A DNA stretch of 64,000 bases. It comes from Agelas oroides (Eukaryota; Porifera; Demospongiae; Agelasida; Agelasidae). The notes beneath the pieces are model-generated. The model did not search any database, was not told the DNA's origin, and worked only from the letters and a program-made list of their open reading frames with translations. Location of the stretch: positions 6,740,361-6,804,360 of the forward strand of contig OX422190.1 of the NCBI GenBank assembly GCA_949130485.1, given 5' to 3'. Position numbers and translations under genes: made by a program. Positions 51,701 to 62,562 of this stretch are shown here, in pieces (positions within the stretch are counted from its first letter, which is position 1; the number at the start of each line of letters is the position of its first letter).

Positions 51701-54033
51701 ACTTGCATGGCTGTTAACTGCAGGCACCTCAACACCCTCTTGCACATCTAACAACCCAGGGTGGTTTGGCTGGGCCCTGCAATGCAGCCAAATATCCCAT
51801 TGAATTTTCCAAACCTCCTGTGATGTTTATGGTGTTGCAGCCATTCTCTCTCTCCAACTAGTCTATACTGGTTTGACCCTGGATTGTAATGTGGTGGGTC
51901 ATCACAGGATGTTTGTACAAATTGTTTGTAGAGTGACATGTGTTACTCTCTCATCAACATCTACCTATGGTAGATTCTTTTGACTATGAGTCGTGGGTAT
52001 GTTTACCCACAGGTACTTGCAGCCCACTAGATATGTGCATGTGCATGTGCATGACAAGTGGGTCTGGTGCAAGCATGAACTTGCATGATCGGCCAAGCTG
52101 ACGTTTACACAGCCAATACGTAAACAAAACGTTGTAGACAGACTATCTTAATTATGAGAGCCTGGAAATAGAAATGATTATGGCAGGCATGTTGTTTCTT
52201 AATACGATGCACACTTAATGTATAATTCCAGTAGCGTCAAGCACTTATAAGGATTCCCTAAAGTTTGCTAGGCTACTTTAACCATATTTGTACATCATCT
52301 CAGTGTGAACCAAAGGACTAAATAGACTTGTTGATGATGTTGGTGTACAGCGTACGTAGCTGAGTGTTTATAACAATCAGTAGTCAGCCATCGTGGCTGC
52401 TATTACTATTTTTGAGCAAAGGAAGTCAGGCTCTGAAGTACTGAGGGTGGTGTTTAATTTAGCCATGTGACAGCTACTGTGTATCTAGTTCTTAAAATTA
52501 TTATCTCTCTCTCTGCACCGTAGCTTTATGCTTACAGTCAAAGGCATATATATGATTTTTTTCTCCTTCTATGTACATGTGCCAATATTTATGCCTATAC
52601 ACATACAAGTGCCACAATTCTTCAATCCATTCCTTCAGCTGCATTTGTCCTGATTCAGTATACTGACAGAACATCACTGTCCTGTCTCTCGGAGCATTTG
52701 ATTGACATTGAGACAATGGAGTTGTCTGGCCCAACACCATTTTGTACTTTATCAGGTTTGTGATCTTGTACTTACAACCAGATGTAGCTTAACAGTTATA
52801 GCTATAGGTAGAAAACAACTTTTGCTACATTGGTCTTAGTGATCATTCATGAGCAGTGTGCATACATCCATTCAGCATCAGCTCGGGAATTTCATACATG
52901 AGTTGTAAAAGGTTCTGATTTCTTCTTTGCAGGAATTGTGTTCTACTATGGCCTGTTTCAGCTTGCTGTGTGGTGGTTTTGCCATGAAGTGTCGCTCTTT
53001 TGGAAGATCAGATTTCCTTTTCATGCCAGATCATTTGAAACTGCACACCGTATGAAGTATGTCCACATCGCAATGATAATTGTGGGACTTGTACTACCAG
53101 CCCTACCAGTGATTGTGACGTTTACTACTGGGGATCCAAGTGGTTTTGGACTGACCAGATTTCCCGCAATTCTGTGTACTGGCTTGGGAAAAGATTCCAC
53201 ATTCTACTCCCTAGTTCTGCCCATCAACATTCTCACAGCTATTGGAATTCCCCTGCTCATCATAATATTCTGGATCATTCATAAGGTAATTGCCATACAC
53301 ACCAGATGGGAAGTAGTAGAGCGGGCGAAATGATAATTACCGGGGTATATCAAATGTAGAGTTGTACCTGCAATGTGCTTGTTCCAGTGGCTCAATGGTA
53401 AAAGTATCTGATTGGCATTCAGAAGACCCAGGTTTGAATCCTTGCTAGATCTTAAATCTACAATCATCAGTATCCACATTGCTAAATGATTCAGAGATTG
53501 CCACAATATTAGAGTACTGTGTCTTTTCTCTCAACATGTCCTATTATTAATTTCAAGTAGTTATTTCATGAACTCACTGTCTTGCCCAATTGCAGCAACA
53601 TGGCTTATTGAGAATGAAGCAGTCAAAACAACCATTCAAAATTGGCACTGCTGAGCGAAAAATTTTGATTATTTTCAGCTATTATGTCTTGCTGGCCACG
53701 ATTGCCCTCACAACCTTCACTATCACTACCAGGAATGTTGAGCAGTTTGCAGCTGCAGTAGCGGACTATTGGCGGTGTGAGCTTACAGGTGTTGATCCTG
53801 AGAACCCATGCAATGAGCTGAGAGCTTCTTTGGAGGGACTTTCATACCCAGAATTAACATCATGCTCTTACATCCTCCTGGGAATTTTCCCTGCAGTGAA
53901 CCTCGTATTTGCGGTTAACATCAGTGAACTAAAGCAGAAATTAAAAACCTGGTGCAGCCAAGCTGCAAAATTCCATCTAAGTGAGGAACCGAGTACATCA
54001 TCTACTGCTAGTGCCATCTCATCTCAACATTAA
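45777..54033 (+). CDS. Frizzled-like class F receptor, tandem copy 3 (spliced)
   Basis: Third copy. Exons: 45777-46064, (48354-48408 uncertain), 49389-49937, 50306-50582, 51375-51430, 52639-52755, 52933-53285, 53596-54033. Exon 1 is one codon shorter than in the other copies (starts MSQSED rather than MQSQSE). With the 55-nt small exon the total is 2133 nt, a multiple of three, giving 710 aa. The CRD has EPYFEEC where copies 1 and 2 have EPSFEEC. The seven-helix core closely matches copy 2, including shared intron insertions, so these two are the younger pair. The convergent coiled-coil gene on the minus strand starts its 3' end about 3.2 kb downstream. No promoter element is recognisable upstream of exon 1; the region before it holds several transposons. 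Confidence 0.85.
46385..46620. mobile_element. Small insertion with TACCGGTA/TACGGTA ends, unit 3 intron 1
   Basis: Units 1 and 2 read GGTTTATGACA and on to the TATACTTCA sequence without interruption (near 3955 and 24195). Here about 236 bp intervene, more GC-rich, with weakly inverted ends. Non-coding. Confidence 0.55.
47565..48205 (+). repeat. Intronic tandem repeat, three copies (receptor copy 3)
   Basis: Same repeat family. Here the second and third copies are nearly identical and share GCTCAGCACCTACATTGGAA, which indicates recent local amplification or conversion. Confidence 0.85.
48354..48408 (+). other. Candidate small exon 1b of receptor copy 3
   Basis: Counterpart of 5798-5855: acceptor CTTACAG, 55 nt, then GC donor context CCAG|GCGAAA. 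Frame-preserving reading HGYEVFPKLDFASLEIEP. Downstream in the same frame a TGA follows, so if the GC donor is not used this exon would end a short single-pass membrane protein. Confidence 0.35.
48659..49331. mobile_element. Insertion with CAGTGCCGTACCTAG end in intron 1 of copy 3
   Basis: Unit 1 has uninterrupted TTGAATGTCCACTCATTG near 6090. Here about 670 bp separate GAATGC from AATGCCCACTCATTG. The left end CAGTGCCGTAC and the right end GTACGGCCTG are imperfect inverted repeats. It contains a 48790-48900 remnant of the TAGTCTCGCAAGCC family and a C-rich run near 49276. Probably a hAT-like element with imperfect ends. Confidence 0.65.
50039..50209. mobile_element. MITE with TATACGAGGGTATTCGCAAA ends
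   Basis: About 50-bp inverted arms, the right one ending GTGAATACCCTTGTATA. In intron 2 of receptor copy 3; absent from copies 1 and 2. Confidence 0.8.
53381..53451 (+). tRNA. tRNA-like sequence, paralogue in copy 3
   Basis: Same as 32932-33002, with one A-box change (CTCAATGG). Both lie in intron 6; the copy 1 intron lacks it. Confidence 0.4.
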
Positions 54034-55316
54034 GACTAGTGTGTTTGCAAGTCTTTGATTGAGCCTTAACATTTTGTTGCCTGTAGTATTCTGTTCATTA
54101 GTGTTGTTTAAGTGAAGGACTTGTGCTTTTTAGTGTTCATACAATGTAAAGCTATTTACAACACTAGCCTTACACACTTCTACCTTTAAGGTCACTTGTT
54201 CATTAGTAAATCTTTAAACTACCATTGTGAATACAATAAATTGTCAGAACTAATGAATCTCTGCATCCAATTGTTCTCCAGTTTTTCGAACGGGCCTGGA
54301 GAGGAAGGACTGGGGAAGGCTAAGTTCAGAGCACAACTCCCAACTTTCCCAAGTTTAGAGAATAAGTTATACCCTAAAGCACTATCACTTTGCATGAAGC
54401 CATACTTATGACTGAACGTTTACCTGTGTCACTTGGTTAACAAGAACTGGACACACAGGCATGCACATGCCCACTTATACACATACAAATACTACCCTTT
54501 GGAGCACTATATTAAACTTTTACTGCCAAAGGGTGGTTAATTTTTATTCATTCAAGAAGAGGTTCTGAACAATGCAGGAAGAATGTGAGTTCAAAATGAA
54601 AGAGCACAGTATAAATTGCATATGAAGTTAATCAAGCAATATTATTACAAAATTATAATCCAGCTAATACCAGAAAGCTATAGACTTGTTCACAACAACA
54701 TTCACTCCAAAGAAATATACAAAATAACTTGTTATATCAACAAAAATTGGGGCATGTTATCAGTGACTTCAATGTGAGGACTTTCGCTGCAACGCCTGTA
54801 AGAGTTAAAGAGAATTGTGTTTTGAATTATAGTGTCATTGCAATTACTTCAGTGGGTGCTAGGAACAATCCCCTTATATATACTTCAGAATTTGTCTGAT
54901 GTGAAGACACTTTACCACATGGATAAGCGTCAGCAATGAACTCTTGGTATCAGCAAGATCTTGCTTTATACCATGTAGCAGGAAATTTCATATGCTGTGC
55001 TACATTGATCCTTCATAAGGGCATCCAAAGGTTGTAAATATCAATACAATATATGGTACATATTTTGCATGGAGCTTCTAAACACATTTTTAACTTCACC
55101 GAGTAAGTTCCATGACTACAATGTATTCTACGACTAGTTTCAACAGCTGCCAGTGGGACTGAGAGGCTGTGCGTACTAATGCAAGCGTCTATCAGTGGTT
55201 GCATTGTGGCTAGCAACCCAAAAGTAGAGTGTCTACCAAGCGCCAAAATGGCTCCGTTGCTTGTGCATACCAGAGCCAGTCATCGTTGATATCCTCGGCT
55301 TTCAACTAAGGAATAC
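54034..55316. other. 3' flank of receptor copy 3
   Basis: No gene seen. Paralogue of 33565-34866. A short palindrome CTCCAGTTTTTCGAACGGGC near 54276 resembles the interior of the 43-bp MITE at 14493. Confidence 0.5.
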
Positions 55317-55902
55317 TAGCCTCATTCCCAGGCTCTCCCCACTAAGAAGGGAGAAAGCCTGGTACAATTTATCATGTGCGTGACGTCAAGTGTAGACACG
55401 AGGTAGACATGACTTAATTGCATGCGGGCATGCACGGAAATTGATGGAATCCCGCCCACGTCGTTCGGAGCTGGTGATCAAGGCAAGTACTTGCGTAGCT
55501 ACGATGGCACAAAAACCGCTGCCTACAGCAGCTGTAAATCGCAAGGTAGACTGGTGTAGTCGATTCTCAGAGTGTCAGACATGGTACCAGACAGGCTGAT
55601 TGGCAAGAAATTTTGTAATTTGTTGTGTGTTGTAAGCTAGTGTTGTTATTGTCCGGGTTGTCGCCACTGACTCAAGAAATCGACTAGTTCTATGTGGACA
55701 ACTATATATCGCTGACTAAAGCCATATTCACCTATAATGAAGGGTGTAGTAGTCTTGTAAACGCTTGTGCTTGAACGTGCGTGGGCATCCAGCTTAGTCC
55801 ACCTCCGCATAATTAAGTTGTGTTTACCCTTGACATCACGGACGTGATAAAATGTATCAGGCTCTCCCCCTCCTTAGCGGGGAGAGCCTGGGAACGAGGC
55901 TA
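55317..55902. mobile_element. TAGCCTCG-family MITE, 586 bp (paralogue)
   Basis: Same insertion point as 34867-35427. Flanks are AAGGAATAC and GAGGAATAC (8 of 9). It was inserted before units 2 and 3 separated. Confidence 0.92.
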
Positions 55903-55911
55903 GAGGAATAC

Positions 55912-57197
55912 ATGCTCCCCCCCAAATAGTAGCCACACAAAAACAAACAGTGAGTAACTGTGACGTCTAATTGAGGAAATATGGTATTCCTGAAAGGATG
56001 CCCGTGAACACCTACAAGAACTACAGTCAGAAAGCCAACAAGTGTTTTTTTATTTTGTATGCTACTAGAAAGATGCTGAATCATCCTGGGATGAGCCTAA
56101 GCGAGTAGCAGATTGCATTTAGAATGCCCACACACACATGCATCTATTCGTCCAGCCAGACTACTATGGCTACACTGGCATGGGCTAAGCTTCACAGTCA
56201 AACCATGAGTTAGCAGGGGGATCCCTGCTATGTATGAGCTGTCATGCCAGGCGCTTACCTGAAGCCAGCGTACATCCTGCTGTCTGTCACTCGCAGCCTG
56301 CCTTGTCACGCGGTCGTCAGACTCGTACCATACTTCAGAAAGCCAATGCATTCAACTTGAATAGTCTTTGCTCTCGCTCTCTTTCACACCGACCCTGCAG
56401 TCTGGCAGTAGCCCTTCACGCTCGTTCTCACGGCTTAGCTAAAGTACACGTCGGCATGGACATGAAATCGTGAAATATTTGAATGCGCTCATTTAAACTT
56501 TACGGTAAGTGGTCGGTCCAAACCAACAAGCATACATACACACACGCGTGCGCAATGCAGTCACGCTAGTGTGGGGCTCGCTCAGGCTCGCCCCAATTAA
56601 TTTTAGCACCCTTATAAACCAAATCCTGAACCAACAAAGATGTTGTGTTTGTTATGGCTTGTACTATAATAGCAAGATATTTTTGTATGGTGCAAAATTT
56701 TTATTTTTACATGCAACTCAAAACTTCTCTTTCAATAAAATTTACTGGGTAAGCTCCAAGTGAGAGCAAGGAGTGAAGGAGACGGCATTGAATTGATATT
56801 TACAATCTTTGGATGCCCTTCTGAGTGATTAATATAGCACAGTATATGTAGCACAAGAAATCTTTGGAGTACGGTCTACAATAGCTTCCCCTCTGTTCAT
56901 AGTCATAGGCAAAAGGACCAACTGTTATGCTAGCATGGCAATTCCCTGATGTGTAGTCTATATACTAGCCTCTCACATTGGCCTCAGCAGAAATGAGCCA
57001 AAACTATCAAATGATGCATTGTTGTAAGGGGGCGTGGCAAATACAAGCACATAAGGTATAATAATTTCTTCCAATGGCCTGGCAGGCATTTGTGTAAACA
57101 TTTGCACCCACAAATTTCTCACTATACAGTATACTGAAAGTAACAAACTAATAGTTGAATAGGGTTAAACAAATTGAGTGAGCAGTGCTGTACTAGC
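55912..57197. other. Spacer between receptor copy 3 and the convergent coiled-coil gene
   Basis: No gene seen. About 535 bp at 56060-56593 is absent from unit 2. It contains GTGTGGGGCTCGCT, also found beside the MITE at 7449, so both may belong to one dispersed repeat. Confidence 0.5.
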
Positions 57198-58703
57198 TTA
57201 TGTATCACTCCACCCTGGGTGGTGGTATGCACATATGAAGTGACCCACCTTAATTCTATCCATCACACTTGGTGTTCCTTCTGTAACAATTAGTGCATCT
57301 TTAGTACTGTCAGCTGATGGTGCCCTCTCACCACTGGCATTGCTCAGTGAAGTACAGTTCTCTTCTTGATTTTGCTCTGTCATATTGTGCACACCTGCCA
57401 GTTGTGAAGAGTGAGATGGTGAAGCTGATGCTCTTTGTTGGTGGCTTGGAGTCGACTGTCTGACAGCTGGCTTTTTGGCAACAAGAGGAGGAGCTCTCTT
57501 GGGTGACTGAAGCTGCTTCACTGCTGTAACTACTGGACTGGCAGAGTGTAATTCGGTTGAAAAAGTATTGTTTTCACCTGGTGGAGATCTAATTGGACTC
57601 AGAGGCGGAGTTCTAGAGAAACAACAGGAAGTTGCATTTTCTGGAGTTAGTGTGTCTTCAAGTTCTTGATGTTCACATGGTGCAGCTTCCGAAGGTGGGG
57701 AATTAAGAGCACTGTCTGTGTGTTCACTGTTCTTCACTGGTAAATGCTGTTTCTTGTTGGCTACTGCAGAACTAACATCACTTGCACCGGACTGTGGTTT
57801 GCTGCTGTCAACAATAACTGGTGCTCCTGTCAAGGAGTCGATGCTCACCTGAGCATAGTTCACAGAAGGTGATCTTACTGCTGAGGCTGTCGTAACATGG
57901 CTGAAGTCTAGCCGGGCATAATCTCGGCTGGGACCACCGTTTGAGGATACCAATGCTGCTGGCCTCACGGCACTCAGTGGTGCATATGGTGATTCAGTCT
58001 CATATGTTCCTCCTGGAGTTGCAACGTCATGTAAATTCTTGGACATTAATTTATCGGTAATCACAGGTTTAGCAGTAGATTCAACATCTTGCGAGTTACC
58101 CTCAGAAATAGCTTGCTGCTTATCTTGCGATGATGCTGTGTGGGAGTCCGGATCGGATTTGCCATTCTGAATGGAATGCGAGGTGACTGTTACAGTGGAT
58201 TCTGAAGTGTCATCCTGATTAGGAGTCGAGGTACCATTTGCAGATGAACAAGAAACCTCTTGTGTTTCTGCTGCTGTCTCTTGTCTACTCTTCACACTAC
58301 CTTTCAGCTTCTGGACATCAACCGTGCAGCTTTCTTTCAGAATAGCCACTGTCTGTAATTCAGCCTGTCTGTTAACTGCAACGTATTTTCCCAGATAAGG
58401 TACAATTTTGTCAACCTGCTGGAGTTTGAGTTTCACTTCCTTAAGCTTTCTCTGGGCATGTACATCTCCTTTGCTTGCAAGCTCTTGTAACTTGGTAGTA
58501 TGTCGAGAGAGTTCACGCTTGACATGCAGCATTGCTGCCTGCTGGCGCTTTAGCTTCTGCTCAGTTTGACTTGCCACCTTGCGTGTCTTACGAATTCTTT
58601 TCTCATAGCGTCGAATGATGGCGTCCTGTTGAGCTAGAAGGCTATCGTCTGACCTTTCTGATTTAGCATCACCGGTGTGAACATCAGATTCCTGAAGTGA
58701 CAT
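57198..58703 (-). CDS. Coiled-coil, tyrosine/proline-motif adaptor-like protein (possibly last exon)
   Basis: Open frame of about 501 codons, convergent with receptor copy 3. I do not recognise the family. Residues about 20-100 are charged and coiled-coil-like (RRYEKRIRKTRKVASQTEQK onward). The rest is low complexity, rich in S, T, P and Q. It contains short tyrosine motifs (SPYAPL, RDYARLDF, VNYAQVSI), of which SPYAPL and VNYAQV fit the ITIM-like consensus, and basic proline stretches (KRAPPLVAKKP, TPPLSPIRSPP) that could bind SH3 domains. This composition suggests a cytosolic docking or adaptor protein; that is inference. The start is uncertain: ATG at 58703 lies just before a CTTCAG at 58697-58692, which could be a splice acceptor making 58691-57198 a terminal exon. 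No intron interrupts the frame. Codon pattern and length make chance unlikely. Confidence 0.75.
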   Translation of the reverse strand: MSLQESDVHTGDAKSERSDDSLLAQQDAIIRRYEKRIRKTRKVASQTEQKLKRQQAAMLHVKRELSRHTTKLQELASKGDVHAQRKLKEVKLKLQQVDKIVPYLGKYVAVNRQAELQTVAILKESCTVDVQKLKGSVKSRQETAAETQEVSCSSANGTSTPNQDDTSESTVTVTSHSIQNGKSDPDSHTASSQDKQQAISEGNSQDVESTAKPVITDKLMSKNLHDVATPGGTYETESPYAPLSAVRPAALVSSNGGPSRDYARLDFSHVTTASAVRSPSVNYAQVSIDSLTGAPVIVDSSKPQSGASDVSSAVANKKQHLPVKNSEHTDSALNSPPSEAAPCEHQELEDTLTPENATSCCFSRTPPLSPIRSPPGENNTFSTELHSASPVVTAVKQLQSPKRAPPLVAKKPAVRQSTPSHQQRASASPSHSSQLAGVHNMTEQNQEENCTSLSNASGERAPSADSTKDALIVTEGTPSVMDRIKVGHFICAYHHPGWSDT

Positions 58704-59164
58704 GTACACACGTATCACAAAGAGGGAATAATTACAGTTATGAGCAACCAAGAAAAAGGGTTCTGTAGTAAAAATGTATCTAATTTCTCCTATCCATTTA
58801 CACAGAGCCTGGTAATGAGGCTACTTACATCCTACAGAGATAGCCCAGTGAAAGTTACATGTCGCATGTCAACGCTCGAGGTAACGAAATTCAAGGCTGA
58901 CAGAATGGATTCAACAGGACTACACCATGTTGGCTGATAGTTAAGGTTACGATGAACAAGCTGTGCGGTGCGTTTATTTATAATTGTATTCATGATGTAT
59001 ACCCACAAGTCCGAATGCATTCCTACCGTTACTAACTTTGCGTCAATTTTAGCGAACTACTTTTATTTTCTGCGGAAGATAACAGCTCAACGGCCTTCCG
59101 TACTAAATTTTCGAGGTCGACTCGTCAAGTTTTGCCAAAAAAGTTCTGGACAAACCGTCAGAAA
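58704..59164. promoter_or_regulatory. Possible divergent intergenic region
   Basis: Separates the start of the minus-strand coiled-coil frame from the plus-strand candidate exon. No clear TATA or Inr element. A half end of the TAGCCTCG family (AGAGCCTGGTAATGAGGCTA) lies near 58804. The promoter role is inferred from position only. Confidence 0.25.
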
Positions 59165-59297
59165 ATGGCTTTTTCGGTCGTGGTTTACGAAGAATGCTAC
59201 TCAAAATTTTATGTAGCGCCCACATTTCGAGCGGTGCTTGAAAATCGCCATCGAGTCGACCTAGATACTTGTGCTAGGAGACTAGTAACCGAAAACG
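59165..59297 (+). CDS. Possible first coding exon of an unidentified gene
   Basis: ATG at 59165 opens a frame reading MAFSVVVYEECYSKF, then YVAPTFRAVLENRHRVDLDT, with a consensus donor ACG|GTGAGT at 59297 in phase 1. Composition looks protein-like rather than random, and it starts about 0.5 kb from the 5' end of the minus-strand coiled-coil gene, so the two could share a bidirectional promoter. Downstream exons were not identified in the remaining 4.7 kb. Family unknown. Confidence 0.35.
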
Positions 59298-60460
59298 GTG
59301 AGTTTGAGGGCCGTCAGTAAGCAGATATTTGACGCAAGAGAGTTTATGTGAAGGCTTTGTTCTGGATGGTGTGGATTATAAGCTGCTAGAGCTGTTATGA
59401 CCAAAAGAGCATTGTGTATAGCCTGGTCTTCGGTATCTCCATAGGCTTTTGAAGCGCTAAAATACCTCCAAGCACTCTAGAGTTATAACGCTGACATTCA
59501 AGCGCATTTATTGAATTCTGAGATAGGACAGGTTGTTCATCGTAACCTTAACTGTTTGTCAATCAATTGCGCAACTGTATGTGTGGGCACAATTGTTTAC
59601 CTATCCATTCTGACTCCTGTACCTCAGTACTATAGAACTAGAGACAGTTTGTTCATAGGCCAACAGAAAGTGTAACTACACTGCTGTTTATAATCTGTGT
59701 AAGCTGGAAATGTCATGTTAGCATACCTTCAAGCAGCTGTTGGGATGTTTAGCATTCTTAAACTCACAACTGCTGTGATAACTGAAGGCTCTTGTAAGCC
59801 AAATCACTAATGACAGACTGGTGTTGGGGAGATCGCTGGACATTAACTCTTTGAACGCGGAAGTAATATCAACGGCACCATTTATTAACGGGAAGCTGTT
59901 CATGATTAACGTTATCAGTCTGCCAGTCAGAGTGACTAGCATTGCTAAGCAAGCCCAGAACGATGCCAGAGGCCCTTGGCCAATTTTGCAACCGCTCACG
60001 AACTAGTACTGCCCCTTCCTGCTTTTCTAGCAGTGATGTAAGTGGAAAGGTGTGGCCTAAACTCAATAAGTAGGGATTTACTCCAAAGCGCCGTTAGGCT
60101 TTGCTTCTTCGAGTGGTAAGGACTCGAAAGTAATACAGGCATATAAATACGCCGTTCGTACTCACTGGAAGTAAACATTAGGCGTATATATTGTGTTCAA
60201 AGAGGTAAGTGTATTGTGGACCCAGGAGATTTGTTGTTAAAAAAATACTAAATGCAAATACATGTACTTGGGGGCAGAGCAGCATTTGCTCGGAGATTCC
60301 TTCTTAGCTGTGATCATAGGCAAGCAGGATTCTGATTCACATTGAATACTGAATGAGTAGTCTTGTTCCCAGGCTCCCGCCCAGCTTTCCGTCGTTAAGA
60401 TTTGACCAGTTCATTACAGTGTACAGACTATGCATGTCAGCAGCTAGCAGGGATTGTCAC
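59298..60460. other. Unassigned region
   Basis: Open frames near 59720-60060 on both strands are short and conflict with each other. A half end of the TAGCCTCG family lies at about 60360-60395. No gene can be supported. Confidence 0.4.
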
Positions 60461-60904
60461 AGCCTCGTTCCCAGGCCTCCCCCGTTTTACCTTCCGTTTG
60501 CGTTCACAATAATACACGGGAGCGGAAGGCCGGCGAAAAACGGGGAAGGCCTGGGAGCATTCATCACGTGAATGACGTCAGGTGGACGCGAGGTGGACGT
60601 AGGGGGGGAGGGGCCCAACTGCCAAAACAACGCACAGGACCATCCGTTCGAGCGCTCTACCGCATTTTCGGGCTCCAGACCTTAGCGTGATAGCAACTAC
60701 TCGTCTTGACCGGTAAGAAACTCACTTTCAAGTTTAGTACGTTTATATTTGAATATCGGCCCCTCCCCCCCTACGTCCACCTCGCGTCCACTCACGTGAT
60801 GAATGCTCCCAGGCCTTCCCCGTTTTTCGCCGGCCTTCCGCTCCCGTGTATTATTGTGAACGCAAACGGAAGGTAAAACTTGGGGAGGCCTGGGAACGAG
60901 GCTA
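60461..60904. mobile_element. TAGCCTCG-family foldback, 444 bp, 9-bp duplication
   Basis: Near-perfect inverted arms of about 145 bp (AGCCTCGTTCCCAGGCCTCC, then CCGGCGAAAAACGGGGAAGG). Perfect GATTGTCAC flanks at 60452-60460 and 60905-60913. Non-coding centre of about 140 bp. Confidence 0.95.
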
Positions 60905-62119
60905 GATTGTCACTCTCTACTGTTCATGAGCAATTTGCGCGCAAGTTTTTGGAAGATATGCTCAAAAACACTGGTCTTCAGGGGAGTACCCTTTCCGGTC
61001 CTCGCATGTCTGTCTAATTATTAGGCTACCTGTCTTTCTCAGCAGGGTTTTATTTAGAAAATTGTCAAGAGGGGGCAAGAGTTGACTGGGTGAGGAGGAG
61101 GGGCAACCCACTGTGTTGTTGTGCATTGTGTACAAGGTATACAGGGGGTCACTTTTTAAAAATTATCTATGAATAGAAGCTAGTCCTTTACTAGTACTAA
61201 TAAGGCACTCTTGACTTGTAAGTCCAAGGGTGGGAGGCATGATTCTAGCAAGGAGAGGGGGGGGCAAATGTCCCTCTTCACCTGCCCCGACCCCCGTTTG
61301 TCAGCCGATGAGCTACCTGTTTCCTTAACTGATTATACGCGAGATTAAATGGAATGCAATTAACCTCAAATGCGGAAATAGATTAACTTGACATGATGTC
61401 AATTTTTATGAAGCTTTTCCCAAGAATTAAAGCGTCAGAGAAGCCAAATGAAGCTCTACAGAGTCAAATAAGAGACAGAAAAGGCTTTCCAGGGTTATTC
61501 TGAACCTAGGTATGTTTTCTGAAGTTGTATGTAACCGGTTTACGGAAGACGCTTACCTGCTGCATGTTGTGCATACTGTCTTTGGCTTTGCTCGTTGACT
61601 AACAAGGCACAGCTCGAGATCTGTCTTGATATTTATGAAGCCCAAGAGACGCTGTACCTCTGTAGTTAGCGCTATGCCTCTGCTTATTGGCGTTGAGGAG
61701 AAAACGTGGCTAATGTGTCGTTTTCTCGATCAAGGGGATCGACAACCACCAGGGTTGTTAACGCTCACTATGCTCCGCCCCTTGAGGGCTTCTGGACCAG
61801 CCCACTTTAATAGTAGGGGAAGCCCCAAGGTTATCACAGACCAGATGCAAAGCTTATAGCTATTTGCCCTGGGCCGTGATAACGCTTAGCCGTATCCGTG
61901 ACACCAATTGGCATCTATCGCATTTCGTTACATGTGTGCGTATGACGCCAATTGGCATCTACCGCGTATAATCGGTTAACCAGACACCATCATCGAATAG
62001 TAGCCATATAACCAGAAGACCCAAGCAAAATAAACACCGCCCTTAACTCTTTACTGACCAATGACGTCGAACGGCGTCATGAGATTAATGTTCCCGTATG
62101 ACCAATGGCGTCATGAGTA
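60905..62119. other. Unassigned region
   Basis: No gene seen. 60945-61010 is the inverse complement of 30710-30770 (ACTGGTCTTCAGGGGAGTAC), so it is a dispersed repeat. Repeated GACGCCAATTGGCATCTA and TGACCAATGACGTC-type motifs occur at 61900-62110. Confidence 0.45.
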
Positions 62120-62562
62120 TACCGCCATTATTCTAATAGAACGGTAGAAAATTATATAATTTCAAATCTGGCTTCCGCTAGATTAGATTTACGAAAAATT
62201 CCAAGAACCGAATTTCTTCGGTAGGTTAGATCCATCGTTGTAATAGAAGCATGTCTTCCAAGAACAGCATTTGCCATGCATGGAGGCCCCTTACCTCAGG
62301 TTTGTTGTTCCAACTGCTTGCTTGTGGTTTCCCAGAAGTGTGTATAAAGTGCAGAGTACAGGGAACTTGACTGTCCACTGCCTGTCAGCCACTATAAATT
62401 TGTTATGATAAGAACATGTCTGGGTGCACTACAATGCCTTTGCCTGTGACTTCACGTTTTGATAAGAACGCTTCCTTCCTGGTGCACTAAACAGCTTATC
62501 TCTGCCAATATTGTTGAGAGCTGGTACCTACTCTTCCGCTAAATTGGATATTGATGGTACTT
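62120..62562. mobile_element. Inverse copy of the 577-bp MITE
   Basis: 62120-62260 is the diverged reverse complement of 10230-10364, starting TACCGCCATTATTCTAATAG; 62400-62500 matches the reverse complement of the interior near 9930-10085. The far end is eroded near 62562. Confidence 0.7.

Larger units (their letters stand above)
42300..57340 (+). repeat. Tandem segmental unit 3 (receptor copy 3)
   Basis: Third unit. 42300-42840 matches 21970-22340, followed by about 1.7 kb of new insertions before exon 1. The right side runs into the intact coiled-coil gene, which is probably the ancestral flank. Confidence 0.75.

Noticed and set aside
59718-60066. Overlapping short frames on both strands
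   Set aside because: No splice sites or homology allow a choice between them; left unassigned.
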